A stretch of 64,000 nucleotides of DNA from Limnanthes douglasii subsp. nivea (lineage: Eukaryota; Streptophyta; Magnoliopsida; Brassicales; Limnanthaceae): contig JAUPFV010000005.1 in assembly GCA_036936605.1 (NCBI GenBank), positions 123,994,453-124,058,452 of the forward strand. The letters run 5' to 3'. Of the stretch, positions 33,861-45,491 are shown piece by piece. Within the stretch, counting starts at the first letter, position 1. Each line of letters starts with the position of its first letter. A model generated the notes under the pieces. The model worked only from the letters and a program-made list of their open reading frames with translations. It did not search any database and was not told the DNA's origin. The translations under genes were made by a program, and so were the position numbers.

Positions 33861-34085
33861 TCAAAATTAAGAACAAACAATGAAAGAAGATGATAGTTGC
33901 ACAGAACAGAAATATTCATTGAAATAAATAACTTAAAATTGCCTTGGCCTTCCAAGGACTTTTAAATGATCAAAGTAGAACACAAAAAACCTATCCGGTC
34001 AGATACTGGACACCGTTACAAAAAGAGTGCCTTGGCCTTCCAAGGACTTTAGTGTGGATAGAAAATAAACAAAATGGATCATAAG

Positions 34086-36902
34086 TTAAGGTTGAGCCTT
34101 TGAAGATGGCTCACCTTCATCTACCTTCTTGCCCTTAGGATCGTCTTTCTCTTCATCTGGGCTCTCCCCAGTATGTTCTTCATCACCTGAGGAATCACTA
34201 GAGTAGCCATACCTATCGCCTTCGGCCATCGTGTGGTAGGGGAGGTCTTCAGGCTCAACATGAAGCCATAAGTCCCCTAGGTTCTTTTTAGGAAACTTTT
34301 CATGGACACTGCATTCTCAAGAGCAATCTTGTCAGTGGTTAAGTTGGTGATGACTTTGTCGTTTGCCTTGGTTTCTTCCTTTGAGGTAGCAAGGTCTTTC
34401 TCCAGACCGGACAGTTTCTCCCGGAGGTCTTTAATGGTTTCCTCTAAAGTGGCGACTTTTGTGGTGCTTGTCTTTTGGCTTCTCTTCAACTCTTCGTTTT
34501 CTTCTTTCAACATGGCAGCATTGGAGGTGGCAGTGCGAAGGTCTTTGGACAGCTTCTCCTTGTCAGACTTAAGGTCTTTAATGATGTCTGCCTGACTCCG
34601 AACTTGTCTCTCCAACATAAGTATAGGCTGCACGTTGCTTAACAAGGAGTGGGCTATAGCATCCCTTTCACTAGAGATAATAAAAGTCTTACCATTAAAA
34701 TTGAATGTGTTAGAGCTGCTCGGAGGAAGGTAAGGCCCTGCAAAGTTATCTCTAGGAAGATTGAGGAAGTATTCACCAAGCTCACCAAGGCCGGTGATGT
34801 CTACTCCATCTATGTTGATATCTCCCCCCTCGACCTCATCGGTGTGGAAGTCACCAGGAATCTCCTCAGCATGCGTTGGGTCTGCAGGATCAGCTTGAAG
34901 CGAAGGCTCCGGAGCCCGGAGAGAAAGCTCATCTCCCTTAGATGTCTTTTTCTTCTTAGCCTCCCGGTCTGCAGCTTCGCTTCCCTGTTTACGATTCCTC
35001 TTAGAAGCCCTTTGAGGTTTTGGGAGGTTCGCTTCCTGCCCTTCAGTCTCTTGTTCCACCACTTGCAAGAGAGCAACATCAATTTGGCTCTAGGCTGGCC
35101 CCTCTGGATCTGTTGGAGCATCATTCTTTGCATCAGGAGGGTTAGCATCACCCACCACCTTTTTGCCCTTCTTATTCTTGCCTTTCATCTTGCTCGGGGC
35201 TTTGGCCCGGCCTGGCAGGAAGAGTGTCCCATCTGGTTCATGGGTCCTCTTGAGCACAACGTCCGGAGAAGGCTGGGTGGTGAGCTCCTCCCAGGTCAAG
35301 TCTCTTCGACCTGTGGTGTTCCACAGGTGAGACCTTGCCAAATTTCCACTAGTGAAAGCATCGTGGAATCGGTTCCCCCAATACTCAGCAGCCCAGGCAT
35401 TAATCTTGCCACAAGTTATCTGCACGGCTTCCTGATAGTCACTGAACTCCTTGGGTAACACTGCCAAGGAAAAAGTGAGACCCATTAGTTCGAACTCCAT
35501 TAGATAAGAAAGGGAGAAACAAAAACAAATTAGGAGACTTACAATCACTCCTCCACCTACTTCTGAGGAGGCTTGGGTTCTCTCCGGATTTTATCTTCTT
35601 GCCATTCTCCCAGGCACCACTGACAAATAGGAACTGGGTCCTCCAATTCCTCTCTGCCACCAGTAAATTATCCACCGCCTTGAAGTTATCCCCCATGTTA
35701 AAGTGGTAGAAGGGGATGTGGTGGTTTCTACACAGGCTAGCTACTGCAGCAAACTCCTCCATGGGCAGAGGGATCCCGGCTAGCCTTGATGCCATGATGC
35801 ATGACATAAGGGTATACCAAGCGTTGGGGCTCAGCTGGCTCGGACAGAGTTTGATCAGATGGAAATATCTGACAATCTCTGGGTCTAGTGGGAACCTGAG
35901 CCCCAGTTGAACAGCTCCGTGAACATGACTACCTCACTCAACTTGCAGTCCATGGGGGTCTCCGGATGTATAGGAATCCTGATCTTTACATTTTCTGGAA
36001 TGCCCCATTTCGAACGCATCCTGCCCAACTCAGCAGTGTGGATGAATGCGTAGTTGATTTTTTGTAAGGAGAGAAGGTAATTAACGCCGACCTTGTGAAA
36101 ACAAGACCCCACTCTTCCCTCGAGGCTCTCCGGCAGATCCGGATGCCTCAAAAACAGTTTTTCTTTGCCCTTGTCTTTCTTGGCAACTATTTCTTTGCTG
36201 GTCTGACCGGAGGACTCGGACTCAAACGGGGCCTCTTCAACAGAGTCCTCCATCACTTCCTCCATGATTGTTGAAGGTATTTCAGCAGCTGTAGTGGGGG
36301 GAGGGTTCAAACTTGACTCACCTTTATCTCCGGACTGATGGGCCTCAGTGCCCCTTTGATTTCTGCTCTCCGGTAGAGTGTTTGGAACAGAAGTTTCTGG
36401 TTGAAGGTTTGGATTGGAGCCCTCCGGTCCGGACAGCCTGTCCTTAGGGGCTCTAATAGGCACCTCTGATCCGGTGCTGCAGTCCTTTGCCCCCCGACCT
36501 TGAGGGAGTATTTTTGGTCCCCTGGCCTTTAACCAGCCGTCCTTTCCTCCTGTCGACCAGCTTCTCAGGAGAGTGCTCCGTATCCGATCCCATTGCAATA
36601 AAAGGAGAAGGTTTTCTGAGGCTAGTGGCTGTAACTCCTGGCTCGACAGCAGGCACCGATTCCTGAACTGAGGAACCCGAGATTATGGGGGAGAGGTTGG
36701 TTTGAAATAGTTTTCTAGGCTTAGTACCTTTGGAAGAGGACGAGCCTCGATCTGACTGGGTAGCAGAGGTAATTAGTCTCTCAACAGGCGAGGTGGTAAC
36801 CCTGCTGCGATCCGTCTTTCTCTTTCGACTTTTTGAGCCTTCTCTAACTCAGAAAGGTTGAGCCACCCGCCTTTGACAAGAGCGTTCCTCGCTGTAAACA
36901 TA
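34086..36902 (-). pseudogene. Element A antisense ORF (aORF), spliced, function unknown
   Basis: The start is ATG at 36902 (MFTARNALVKGGWLNLSELE). Conserved blocks follow: KPSPFIAMGSDTEHSPEK (about 36600), HTAELGRMRSKWGIPENVKIRIP (about 36020), LPMEEFAAVASLCRNHHIPFYHFNMGD (about 35740), WRTQFLFVSGAWE (about 35630), an intron (35461-35542), NAWAAEYWGNRFHDAF, a Lys-rich patch, an acidic linker, a long coiled coil (34280-34560) and an acidic tail ending at TAA 34086. Element C has the same protein. A stop near 36770 and frame changes near 36480 and 34300 damage this copy. It is antisense to gag-pol, so it needs its own minus-strand promoter. Extra ORFs between pol and the 3' LTR are known in Tat elements. 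Confidence 0.7.
35461..35542 (-). other. Intron in element A aORF
   Basis: On the minus strand an 82-nt segment begins GTAAGTCTCC and ends TTTTTCCTTGGCAG. It separates the FVSGAWE exon from the VLPKEFSDYQEAV exon. It has a T-rich tract before the acceptor. Equivalent introns are seen in C (46386-46462) and B (51014-51080). Confidence 0.75.
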
Positions 36903-37350
36903 AACTATTGAACTAAAACTTTTGCTTTAGAGAGAGAAAGCTTTGAGAGTTTTTACAGAAGTAAATTTGAAGGAGATGGTAAAACAGTAGAAATGAGTTC
37001 GTATTTATAGTAAATCTGAAAAAGGAAGTTGATTCCTAGGAGAATTCGAAAAGTTTGGCAATGATTAAAAGACGGCGCTGATGTCACCACCTTTAATTGA
37101 AGAGGTTTCTTTTCAAAGAAGGTGGGTTCGAAATTCAAGGTGAAAAAACGGCTGAAGCAACCAATCAGAAAGTGACACGTGTCCCACGAACTCTGGCAAA
37201 AACCGTTTTGAATTCGTGAAGCTTTATCTGTCCGGATAAACCCATAGCCTAAGTTGACAGACCTGTCCGGATCAAAACTACCCCTGAATTCGGACTGTTT
37301 TTCAGGTCTTTGACAAAAATATTTGCACAAACACCTAAAAAATGGGCTCC

Positions 37351-37777
37351 TGATGAGTCCAAATTCTGCATGCTCCCCGAACAAGGACAGATCGGTCCAA
37401 GGCCTCCGGGCTGGACAGGTCACACGAACCGAACAGATCACTTCGAACACTCTGACCATAGGACTGTTCGAACTATGACAAAAGTACTAAAAAACCTAAA
37501 CACTTCTTGACTAAGCTACTTGCTCTCCTACTTAGAGCTCATGGGTCTTTGAACATGACCCGGGTCCATTAAATATGACCCGAAAGCCCATAAGGGCCCA
37601 AACATCAGGGTATAAATACTCAACCACCTGCATTAAGTGTGGGTAATGAGAATTAACTGCTACCAGGCTGCTTAATTATCTCTCTACTCTCTACTCTAAA
37701 CACATAACACCCACACACTACTATAAAACACCAACCAAATTGCTAAGCCTACCCTCAGGTGATAATTATCCACACCA
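37351..37777 (+). repeat. Element A 3' LTR
   Basis: 427 bp, preceded by AAAAAATGGGCTCC as polypurine-type tract, and followed by the duplicated ACCCC. Confidence 0.95.
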
Positions 37778-37782
37778 ACCCC

Positions 37783-38965
37783 AGATACAGTCTGAGGTGG
37801 CTGGAGAACTAACTTTTTGAATTTTTTTTATTAGAGCAGAGCTGCCTGAAGATGCAAAATTTGCAAAAAAAATGCGAGGCAAAGCTTTTGGCTATATAGT
37901 ATTAGATGGAGTTTTGTATAATAAAACATTAAGTATGCCATTATTGCAATGTTTGAGAAGATAACAATCACATGAGGTTTTATCAGAACTACATGATGAA
38001 AAAGGATCAACGCATTGTGCGTTCAAGGTGTTGACTAATTGAGTTTCGCTTGTAGGGTTTTATTGGCCCTCGATTATGAACGATGCCAAGAATTTGGTTC
38101 GAAGCTGTGATACTTGTCAAAGATTTTCTAACTCTATTCATAACCCAGCAATTTCACTTATGTCCATTACTGAATCCATTCCGTTTGATAGATGGGGAAT
38201 AGATTTAGTGGGACCTTTACCAATGGCCTCTGGAGAATGAAAAATGATCATTGTAGTAGTGGATTATTTTACAAAGTGGGTAGAAGCAGAATCTCTATCT
38301 GGAACAAAATCTAAGGATGTGATTAAATTCATTGTAAACAGTATTTTTTGTCGTTTTGGAGTACCTCGAAGAATTAATAATAAAAAATGGCTTCGTTCTG
38401 TGCTTCGAATGGAATCAAGATACGTTTTTCTACACCTTTTTATCCCCAAGAAAATAGATAAGTAGAGGTGAAAACATGTCTATTTTAGAAGGTTTGAAGA
38501 ATAATTGATAGGTTGTAGCAGGAAAATGGCCTAATTACTTAAATGAGGTATTATGGGCTTATCGAACAAACCCTATGGAGGCTACTAAAGAGACCCATTT
38601 TGCTTTGGCGTATGGAATGGACGCTGTCAGTCCTGTGGAATCTAACTTGCCTTTTTTTAGGATAACCCAATATTCTGAGGACTTGAATGGTGAAGCTAAA
38701 ATAGAAAGTATAGATCTGACTGAAGAGAAAAGAGTTTGAGCACATTTAAATGTAATTCATTATTAAACTCTTATGAGGAATATATATAATTCTAGGGTGA
38801 AAAGGAGGCAGTTCAAGATAGGTGACAAAGTGTTAAGAAAGGTATTCATCCATACTAAGGAAAATAGCCTCGGTAAGATGGCCCCGAATTGGGAAGGAGC
38901 TTATATGGTTGTTGAAATGATATAGTCAGGTTCTTTGCCTTTGTGATAATCAGGAGAGTAGCTTC
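37783..38965 (+). pseudogene. Element B integrase remnant
   Basis: It resumes B after the A insertion: KMRGKAFGYIVLDGVLYNKTL, LSELHDEKGSTHCAFKVLT, FYWPSIMNDAKNLV, CDTCQRF, DRWGIDLVGPLPMASG, VVDYFTKWVEAESLSGTKSK, then a degraded second-Asp region (RRINNKKWLRS where TTDNGPRF is expected). After more breaks it gives [12 protein letters not shown] and VKRRQFKIGDKVLRKVF. It is interrupted at 38965 by element C. The final codons lie at 48585-48640 (LQHPWNIQHLKLYYG). Confidence 0.8.
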
Positions 38966-39347
38966 TGATGAGTTCAGAGATTTTGGTCACCATACCTAAG
39001 CAAATCCCCTTATCCGAACAGGGACAATTCAGACCATATCACTCCACTAAATATCTGAACATTACAAATGTATTAACTTTTGACTAAGTTGTTTGCTAAT
39101 CAACTTAAAACTAATGGGTCTTTAAATTCGACCCTGTTTCATGACCCGACCTAATATGTCCACGGGTCAGTAATTAAGGTATAAATACCCCAACCACTCT
39201 CATTAATGAGGATGATCAGAATTTAATACTAGTAGGGAGCTTAATTATCTCTCGACTCTATACACCAAACACAAAACACCACAAAATTATCAAAACACTT
39301 TTTAAATATTTTACCAGTCTACCCTCAGCCTAAAATAAACCAAACCA
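38966..39347 (+). repeat. Element C 5' LTR
   Basis: 382 bp. The TATA-like GGTATAAATACCCC lies at about 39178. It is followed by primer site AATTGACGACCACAGTGGGAG (39348-39368). Confidence 0.93.
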
Positions 39348-39418
39348 AATTGACGACCACAGTGGGAGCCGACGGTGCCTGAATTTTACATTCAAAAACA
39401 GTAAGGAAAACAGTTTGG

Positions 39419-41096
39419 ATGGATCTGAATGGGCAAAATACTCCATCTCCTGAGGTGTAAGGTGCAAAGGAAAATAAGGAATACACCATTGAGGAACGAG
39501 ACCAACTGAGGGTTGAAATAGAGGCACTAAGAGCCATAAAACAAGCAGAGAAAGGTATCAAGGAGAAATATGAAGCGTCAGTACTTCACCATACTGACAA
39601 TCTTGGGGAGAATGAGACATCCCTAAAGACTTACCTCAGTTCAAAGAAAACACACCGGTCTAAGCCTGTTGAAAGTTTTGGATCTGAATCCTCCAGCAGC
39701 TCTTCAAATGATACAGAGCTTGAAGAATTGTCGTCCTCGAGCAGTGATGAGGGGAGATCCAGAAAAAAGATGAAGTTAACCAAAAAGCACTCAAGAAAAA
39801 AGGACAGACATGGTAGGCTCAAAAGGCACCATGTCAAAGGATCAATTCACAAGAGCGTTGATCAATTGCTGATTGATCCGTTTGCATTTCAGTCCGAACC
39901 ATGTATTTTTAAAACTCTTAATGAAGACACTATTTTTTAGTCGCAATAAAAACAGGAGGCAGTCACCTTTGTTTGCGAAAATACTGTCCAGACATCTTCC
40001 TAAAAGTTTTGATAGCTATAAGATGGAGAAATACGATGGAAGTCGGGATCCGGACAACCATCTGGAGCAATTCAAGAACTTCATGATGAATTTTGATAAC
40101 GATTGTAAGCTCTTGTGCAGAGCTTTCTCCGAAACTTTTACAAGGAGTGCTCTTAAATGGTATAACAGCTTACCTCAAGGATGTATTAGAAACTTTGATA
40201 CATTTTGGGTTGCCTTTCGGAGGCAATTTGTTGGGAGTAAGGAACTGAAGGGTAATGGAGACACCATTATCCATTGTGCGCATGAACCAAATAAATCTTT
40301 GAAAGATTACATAAGTCGTTTTCTGAATACATAGAACGGACTAGCAGACTGCTTTGAGCAAGTGGCAATTGCTTCTCTTAGACAAGGATTGAATTCTATG
40401 AACTTAGCTTATTATGTGACCCGTAAGAAGGCTATGACCTGGGGTGGCTTATTAAACCAAGTGGGAAAATAGATTAATGTGGAAAAAACGAAGAAAAAAA
40501 GGGTGTAACGACATGTGAGGTCCACTACCACAACAGCTCCTCCGGCCACTAACCAATCCGGTTACAGGGCAAAGGAGACTAGACAAGGATCTAACCGGTC
40601 CAAGCAAACTCAATCCAACCAGAACCAGACCCAGAGTCAACAAACTAGAAGTAAGATGAGTCCTTGGTTCCAGCCTGAATGGTTCGCTGAACTGAGAGAA
40701 AATGTAGCTACAATTTATGATAAAACCAAGGATGAAGTACACTTTCGAAAGCTGGCGGCATTGCAGTCCACTAGAGAAAACCGGAACACTTGTTTTTGCC
40801 AATATTACAATGATATAGGCCATAATACTTAGGACTGCATAATATTGAAACAAGAGGTCCAAAACCTTATTAAGAGGGGCAAACTGATGGCATACATTAA
40901 AAGGCGAAGTGGAAACAGACCCGACAATGCTCCTCGGACAGGTCCTTCGAACAATCCTGGAACATTCGCTCAAAAGGGTGAAATGGTGATCCTTGAAAGG
41001 TTCGATGTAGACTCTAAGTATTTGGATCCAGATCCAACTCGAAATAAGGTGAGGGTGATAACAGAAAAAAACAAAGACAGTTTCCGGACTGGTTAG
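39419..41096 (+). pseudogene. Element C gag remnant
   Basis: It starts at ATG 39419 (MDLNGQNTPSPEV, then a stop). Next come the Ser/Lys-rich part, VDQLLIDPFAFQSEPCIF, a frameshift near 39940, EKYDGSRDPDNHLEQFKNF, FRRQFVGSKELKGNG, and the knuckle CQYYNDIGHNT.DC with a stop in place of one residue. Residue for residue it follows element A gag. At least four stops or shifts break it. Confidence 0.8.
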
Positions 41097-41229
41097 CTTC
41101 TTCGAATCATTAAATCGTTTTGGAGGAGATACTGTAACCGCACCTACCCCTTCATAAAGGATAAGACATGTCCATAATTTGTCTACCCAGATAGAAGGTG
41201 GAATGTCCTCCCATCAATTCCAGTCCCCA

Positions 41230-41727
41230 TTCCCATTCATAGTCTTTGATGAAGATGACTGAGGGATATTTTAGGGACTCGTGAAGATGCGGTGGCTATA
41301 GGAGCTTCTATAGGGCAAAATGATATACACCGAATTCTGATTGATACGGGAAGTTCGGAAAAAATCCTATTTTTAAGCTTCTACAAACAAATGAGGAATC
41401 TTGTTGTTATTCAACGTTCGAACAGAACCATTGTGGGGTTCACAGTGAGTTCTGCGGATGTAATTGGGGAGTTTGAAGAAGAAGTGTTGTTGGGCAAGGG
41501 GCCCTTTAAAAAGATGGTAAGAGTACTATTTGTTATGGTAGATTTCCCCACGTCGTACAATGCAATTTTTGGGAGGGCATGTTGTGGCCTTTACAGTCCA
41601 TCAGTGCTTAAAGTATGCGGTTCAAGGACAAGTAGGCATTATCTGAAGTAGTCAGAAGATAGCCAGGGAGTGTTATGCAACTGCACTTGCTCCTAAAACA
41701 TTAGGGGCAGTCTGGATTAATAAATAT
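41230..41727 (+). pseudogene. Element C protease
   Basis: IGASIGQNDIHRILIDTGSSEKILFLSFYKQM has an intact DTG, followed by GFTVSSADVIGEFEEEVLLGKGPFKKM and DFPTSYNAIFGRA. A deletion and frameshift near 41580 damage the SWLSRM segment. RECYATALAPKTLGAVWINKY then leads to the UAG at 41728. Confidence 0.75.
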
Positions 41728-41736
41728 TAGCAGTTA
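41725..41736 (+). promoter_or_regulatory. UAU-UAG-CAG-UUA stop/readthrough context between protease and RT (element C)
   Basis: TAG CAG TTA matches UAG-CAR-YYA exactly. The following frame reads QLLEPSTEEGEIDDPRD, aligned with QFEGLSGGEGEIDDPRE in element A. Confidence 0.6.
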
Positions 41737-42640
41737 CTAGAGCCTTCTACTGAAGAAGGTGAGATTGATGACCCCAGAGATGCTCTTAGTGTCATAATAA
41801 TTATTGAAGAAGTTGAAACTCATTCCCTTGCAGAGGGTAAGAATGTCAAGATTGGTTCCAAGTTGGCACCAGAATTAAAAAAGAAATTGTTGTCTTTTTT
41901 GTTGAACAATCAACATATGTTTGCATGGTGAAATAGTTATGTAACCGGAGTACCAACAGATGTTATTTCACATAAGTTGTCCATCTCACGTGATGTTGCA
42001 CCTGTTGTACAAAAAAAAGAGCTTCTTCCAAGGAAAAAGCATATGTGATTGTTCAAGAAGTTGATCGGCTGACCAAGATGGGACATATTAAAGAGTCTCA
42101 ATATCCTCTATGCACTGCAAATCCGGTGTTAGTCAAGGAAAAAACAGAAAATGGCACATGTGCATTGATTTCACTGACCTCAATAGGGCTTGCCTTAAGG
42201 ATCTTTATCTTGTTTTGCGAATAGATCAATTGGTGGATTCTAGATCTGGAAATAAATTGTTGTCCTTCATGGATGCCTTTTCAGGATATAATCAGATACA
42301 AGTATATCTGAATGATCAAGATCATACTACTTTTGTCACAAATAGAGGTCTCCACTGCTACAAGGTGATGCCCTTCGGATTGAAAAATGATGGGGTTACT
42401 TATCAGAGGCTGGTGAACAAAACATTTGGTAATCAGATCACCAGAAACATGGAAGTATACATAGATGATATGATGGTTAAAAGTTTGGAGGAGGATCTGC
42501 ACATCACTGATCTTCGAGAGACGTTTTCTAACTTAGAAACCGTGAAGTTAAAGTTAAATCCAGAGAAATGTGTGTTTGGGGTCCGATCTGAGAAATTTCT
42601 GGGCTACATAATAAGTGAGAAAGGAATCTAACCTGATCTG
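41731..42640 (+). pseudogene. Element C reverse transcriptase
   Basis: The leader is KNVKIGSKLAPELKKKLL. A one-base shift lies in a poly(A)/GA run near 42010-42140. The motifs MCIDFTDLNRACLKD, FMDAFSGYNQIQVY, FGLKNDGVTYQRLVNKTF, VYIDDMMVKS and LNPEKCVFGVRSEKFLGYI follow. The catalytic aspartates remain. The longest open run is 42110-42631. Confidence 0.8.
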
Positions 42641-43740
42641 GATTAGCTTAATACCTTATTAGCAATGGATCCTCCTCGAAATGTTAAAGAATTTCAAAGG
42701 CTCACCGGTAGGTTGGCTGTTTTGAATAGATTTATTTCAAGGTCATCGGAAAAATGCATTCCTTTTTCCAAATATTGAGAAATCCTAAAGACTTCAATTG
42801 GTTCCCACAATGTGACCAAGCCTTTATTGAAATAAAGAAACACTTATCTTCACCCAAAACTCTTTTCAAACCTATTCGGGGAGAGAAGCTTTATGTATAC
42901 CTAGCTGTATCAGAATGTGCTATAAGTGTTGTCCTAGTAAGGGAAGTGGACAATTACCCTCATCCGGTGTACTACATTAGTAAGAGTTTATTGGATGCTG
43001 AAAAAAGATATTTGAGATTAGATAAGTTAGCATTAGCTTTAGTAATTGCAGCAAGAAATATGAGGTCTTATTTTCAAGTTCATTCTATTGTTGTTTGAAC
43101 GTCTTTCCCGCTGAAAAATATTCTCCAAAAGGCTGATGAATCAAGTAGAAATACCAAGTGGTCAATGGAATTGAGTGAGTACGACCTTGATTTTGCCCCT
43201 CGAACGGTAATTAAAGCTCAGTCAGTGGCTGACTTCTTGGTAGAATTTCATGCTGATAGATCTTCTTGACAAGATTTAGAAAGGATTCTCAAAAAGAAAT
43301 GGGTGGTCCGAACTAATGGTGGATCAAGCACTATGGGTTGTGGAGATGGAATTTGCTTAACCTCCCCATATGGTGATAAAATGTATCAAGCTATATGTTT
43401 TGCATTCAGGGCCTCTAACAATGAGTCTGAATACGAGGCAGCTATAGCTGGTCTTAAGTTAGTCGTCCTTTGTGGAGCTACGAAAGTCCGGTTAATGAGT
43501 GACTCTCAATTGCTCATCCACCATACTCAAGGATAGTATGAGGCCAAGAATGAACATCTAGTTAAGTACTTACTCATCTTGAAAGAAGTGGCAGCCAATT
43601 TTAAAATTATTTGCTATGAGTATATTCCTAGATCCGAGAACACATTGGCAGACTCTCTAGCGACTATAGCCTATTCTGAATCCTACCCTTGGATTCTCGT
43701 ACAGGAATGTCCATCCATGCAATTAGATCAAAAGAAAGAA
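42641..43740 (+). pseudogene. Element C two RNase H domains
   Basis: RT-linked RNase H: VYLAVSECAISVVLVREVDNYPHP in part, EKRYLRLDKLALALVIAARNMRSYF, and FAPRTVIKAQSVADFLVEFH. Second RNase H: WVVRTNGGSSTMGCGDGICL (Asn where element A has the catalytic Asp of RTDGG), NESEYEAAIAGLKLV, RLMSDSQLLIHHTQG, YIPRSENTLADSLATIAYS. Stops occur near 43098, 43267 and 43534. Confidence 0.75.
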
Positions 43741-45018
43741 GATGAAGAAAATATGAGTATACTTGTGATCCAACCTAAAGACTGGAGATATACACTCCTT
43801 CAATACATTTCTGATGGAACATTGCCTTCGGATAAAGTTGTGGCAAAAAATATTAAATATAAGGCTCGTGGTTTTTTGATAATAAGAGAAGTTCTCTACA
43901 AAAAATATTTCAGCAGGCCTCTCTTGCGCTGTTTGGGGTTTGAAGAATCCCAAGTTGTCTTATCTGAACTACACGATGGGGGAAGGCTCAGCACATTATG
44001 GATACAGCGCACTGACCCGAAGAGTTTTGTTAGTCAGATACTATTGGCCAACCATAATAGCTGATGCTAAAGAAATGGTGAAGAAATGTGATCCATGTCA
44101 AAGGTATGGAAATGAAATTCATGTGTCGGCAGTACCGATGAAGTCCATTTCCGAGCCAATATCTTTTGTTAGATGGGGGATGGATTTAGTTGGACCTCTT
44201 CCCATGGCATCCGGCGGATGCAGAACTATCATAATCGTCATTGACTAATTCTCTAAATGCATAGAGGTGGCTCCTTTGGCTGGGACCACATCAAAAGCTA
44301 TTATTAAGTTTATTCTATCCAATATATGTTGTACATTTGGAGTTCCCCAAAATATTACTACAGACAATGGACCACGGTTTGATAACAAAGACATGGAAGC
44401 TTTCTGTACCTCTAGAGGCATTCAACATTATTTTTCCTCTCATTTCCACCCTCAAGAAAATGGCCAAGTTGAGGTTGAAAATAGATCCATCTTGTCCGGA
44501 TTAAAGAAGAATTTGGAGGGAGCTGCAGGAAAATGGCAAAGCTATTTATAAGAAGTATTGTGGGCCTACCGAACTACTCCTAGGGCTGCCACACAAGAAT
44601 CTCATTTTGCCTTGGTATATGGGATGGATGCAATTACTCCCATAGAGGCTACTTTACTATCACACAAGATTCATAACTATTCTGAACATGCTAATGATGT
44701 AACAGTTAGGAATTAGTTGAACTTAATAGAGGAAAAAAAGGTTAAAGCACATTTGAGAACAGTACACTACCAAGGCTTAATGAGGAGCGAATTTGCTTCC
44801 AAGGTCAGAAGAAGATATTTTCAAACAGGAGATAAATTCTTAAGAAAATTCTTTTTACATACCAAGGAGAGGCAATTCGATAAATTGCCTCCGAAGTGGG
44901 AAGGCCCTTATGTGATCTGTGAAAAGGCCAAACCGGGGACATACAGGCTTCAAGACAAAGAATGAAGAGCTTTAAAGCACCCATGGAATGTTGAAAATCT
45001 CAGGTTATATCTAGAATA
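43741..45018 (+). pseudogene. Element C integrase
   Basis: SELHDGG, a one-base shift, then SAHYGYSALTRRVLL, CDPCQRYGNEIH, WGMDLVGPLPMASGG, TTDNGPRFDNKDMEAF and HPQENGQVEVENR. The first-Asp motif reads VIDx with a stop where A has DYFWKW. The C-terminal part is RRRYFQTGDKFLRKFF, GPYVICEKAKPGTYRL, HPWNVENLRLYLE with stop at 45016. Confidence 0.8.
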
Positions 45019-45491
45019 AAGTTTTTCTGTAAATATTTACTTGTTAAATACCAATGTAAATATTATGAGGCATATTATTTCCTACCCTGGTGGTGCGGGG
45101 AGGTTTTAATGAGGTGTCCGGCTTTTTTCAATGATACATGATGCCTTCTTCAAAAGTCTAGTGTGATTTTACTTCAATTCAATTCAAGTATAAATTACTT
45201 ATTCAACACCCCGACTCTCACGTTTTCTTGAGTAGATCGGATATGCTTAATAATTGGTCATAACTATTAAACATATGTGATCGGAGATATTAAATACTCT
45301 CAATTCAATACTTCTGAAATTCTAGGGGCTACTTAAACATTAGCCATGAAAGATTTAAAACAAAGTATTAACAAAAGGGAAATTGGATAAATTAAACCTG
45401 ATCGGACTTAAACCGACCAGTAGTACAAAAAAATGTCTTGGCTGACCAAGGACTTTAGTTTTTCAAAAGCAAAAGTTGCACAATAAAACCT
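45019..45491. other. Element C spacer between pol and aORF
   Basis: Non-coding. Unlike A and B, no clear tandem repeat is visible, though a GGGGCTACTTAAACATTAGCC motif (about 45325) recalls the repeat unit of A. Confidence 0.5.

Larger units (their letters stand above)
27395..37777 (+). mobile_element. Element A: full-length Ty3/gypsy Tat-lineage retrotransposon
   Basis: LTRs of 427 bp each lie at 27395-27821 and 37351-37777, beginning TGATGAGTCC and ending CCACACCA. A perfect 5-bp duplication ACCCC (27390-27394 and 37778-37782) flanks the element. The two LTRs differ at about 11 positions by eye, so this is the youngest element in the window. It holds gag, protease, RT, two RNases H, integrase, a 55-bp tandem repeat and a spliced antisense ORF. 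One frameshift (about 29800) and stops at 31016, 31967, 32120 and 33236 make this copy defective. The UAG at 30227 may be functional. Confidence 0.95.

Noticed and set aside
34649..35458. Long plus-strand open frame of 269 codons within element A
   Set aside because: It is the reverse of the antisense ORF. The conserved motifs shared with B and C and the splice signals are on the minus strand.
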